Shown here: positions 13,770 to 13,817 of the stretch, one piece after another | Numbering within the stretch: position 1 is the stretch's first letter | Layout of the letters: every line of letters starts with the position of its first letter | Source of the DNA: JAJDFU01 sp964640855 | GTDB lineage: Bacteria; Bacteroidota; Bacteroidia; Chitinophagales; Saprospiraceae | Assembly: GCA_964640855.1 (NCBI GenBank) | Contig: CAZXIX010000116.1 | Coordinates: 1-13,817 of the forward strand | Length of the DNA: 13,817 nt | Reading direction: 5' to 3' | Made by a program: the position numbers and the translations under genes | Notes under the pieces: generated by a model | Told to the model about the DNA's origin: nothing | What the model saw: the letters and a program-made list of their open reading frames with translations, nothing else | Database searches by the model: none

Positions 13770-13817
13770 AGTGTTCAAAAGTAATTCGGTAAAACTTATA
13801 GGTTATTATTTTGGGTG

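Overview
The window looks like a chromosomal segment of a marine-type Bacteroidota organism, most likely Saprospiria/Lewinella-like. The evidence is a large secreted protein with a type IX secretion (T9SS) C-terminal sorting domain, a Bacteroidota-style -7 box (TAnnTTTG) ahead of the TetR gene, weak or absent Shine-Dalgarno sequences, and junk repeats (GAGTGGC-type, TCTGAAATC-type) of a kind familiar from this group. The taxon is inferred from these signs; no marker gene was compared.

Left part (1-3407), all genes on the minus strand. The 5' end of trpE runs off the window. It is preceded by what appears to be a complete Trp attenuator: a 19-residue leader peptide with three consecutive Trp codons, a perfect 11-bp terminator stem, and segments that can form the alternative 1:2 and 2:3 pairings. 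Upstream lie a small SET-domain protein, a stretch of tandem hairpin and GAGTGG-type repeats, holA (DNA polymerase III delta) and a membrane-anchored metallo-beta-lactamase-fold hydrolase.

Middle part (3577-11252), more AT-rich in feel and more accessory. A predicted operon on the minus strand encodes a lipoprotein and a five-helix membrane protein fused to a DJ-1/PfpI-type domain. It is divergent from a TetR-family regulator. The region between them holds two palindromes of identical geometry, 31 bp apart, one covering the -7 box of the regulator. Convergent to tetR, behind a 15-bp inverted repeat, is a 1014-residue T9SS cargo protein whose N-terminal half is related to the lipoprotein. Upstream of it are a structured GC-rich leader and about 730 bp of decayed coding sequence. 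The remnants include a broken T9SS tail and a remnant of the same lipoprotein-like family. A short Crp/Fnr-type regulator follows.

Right part (11382-13817): conserved housekeeping genes, hemH (ferrochelatase, minus strand) divergent from surE (nucleotidase, plus strand), and a three-helix membrane protein 9 bp behind surE. The most notable points are the trp attenuator, the paired operators and the lipoprotein/T9SS/pseudogene family in one locus. I found no CRISPR array, tRNA, rRNA or transposase.
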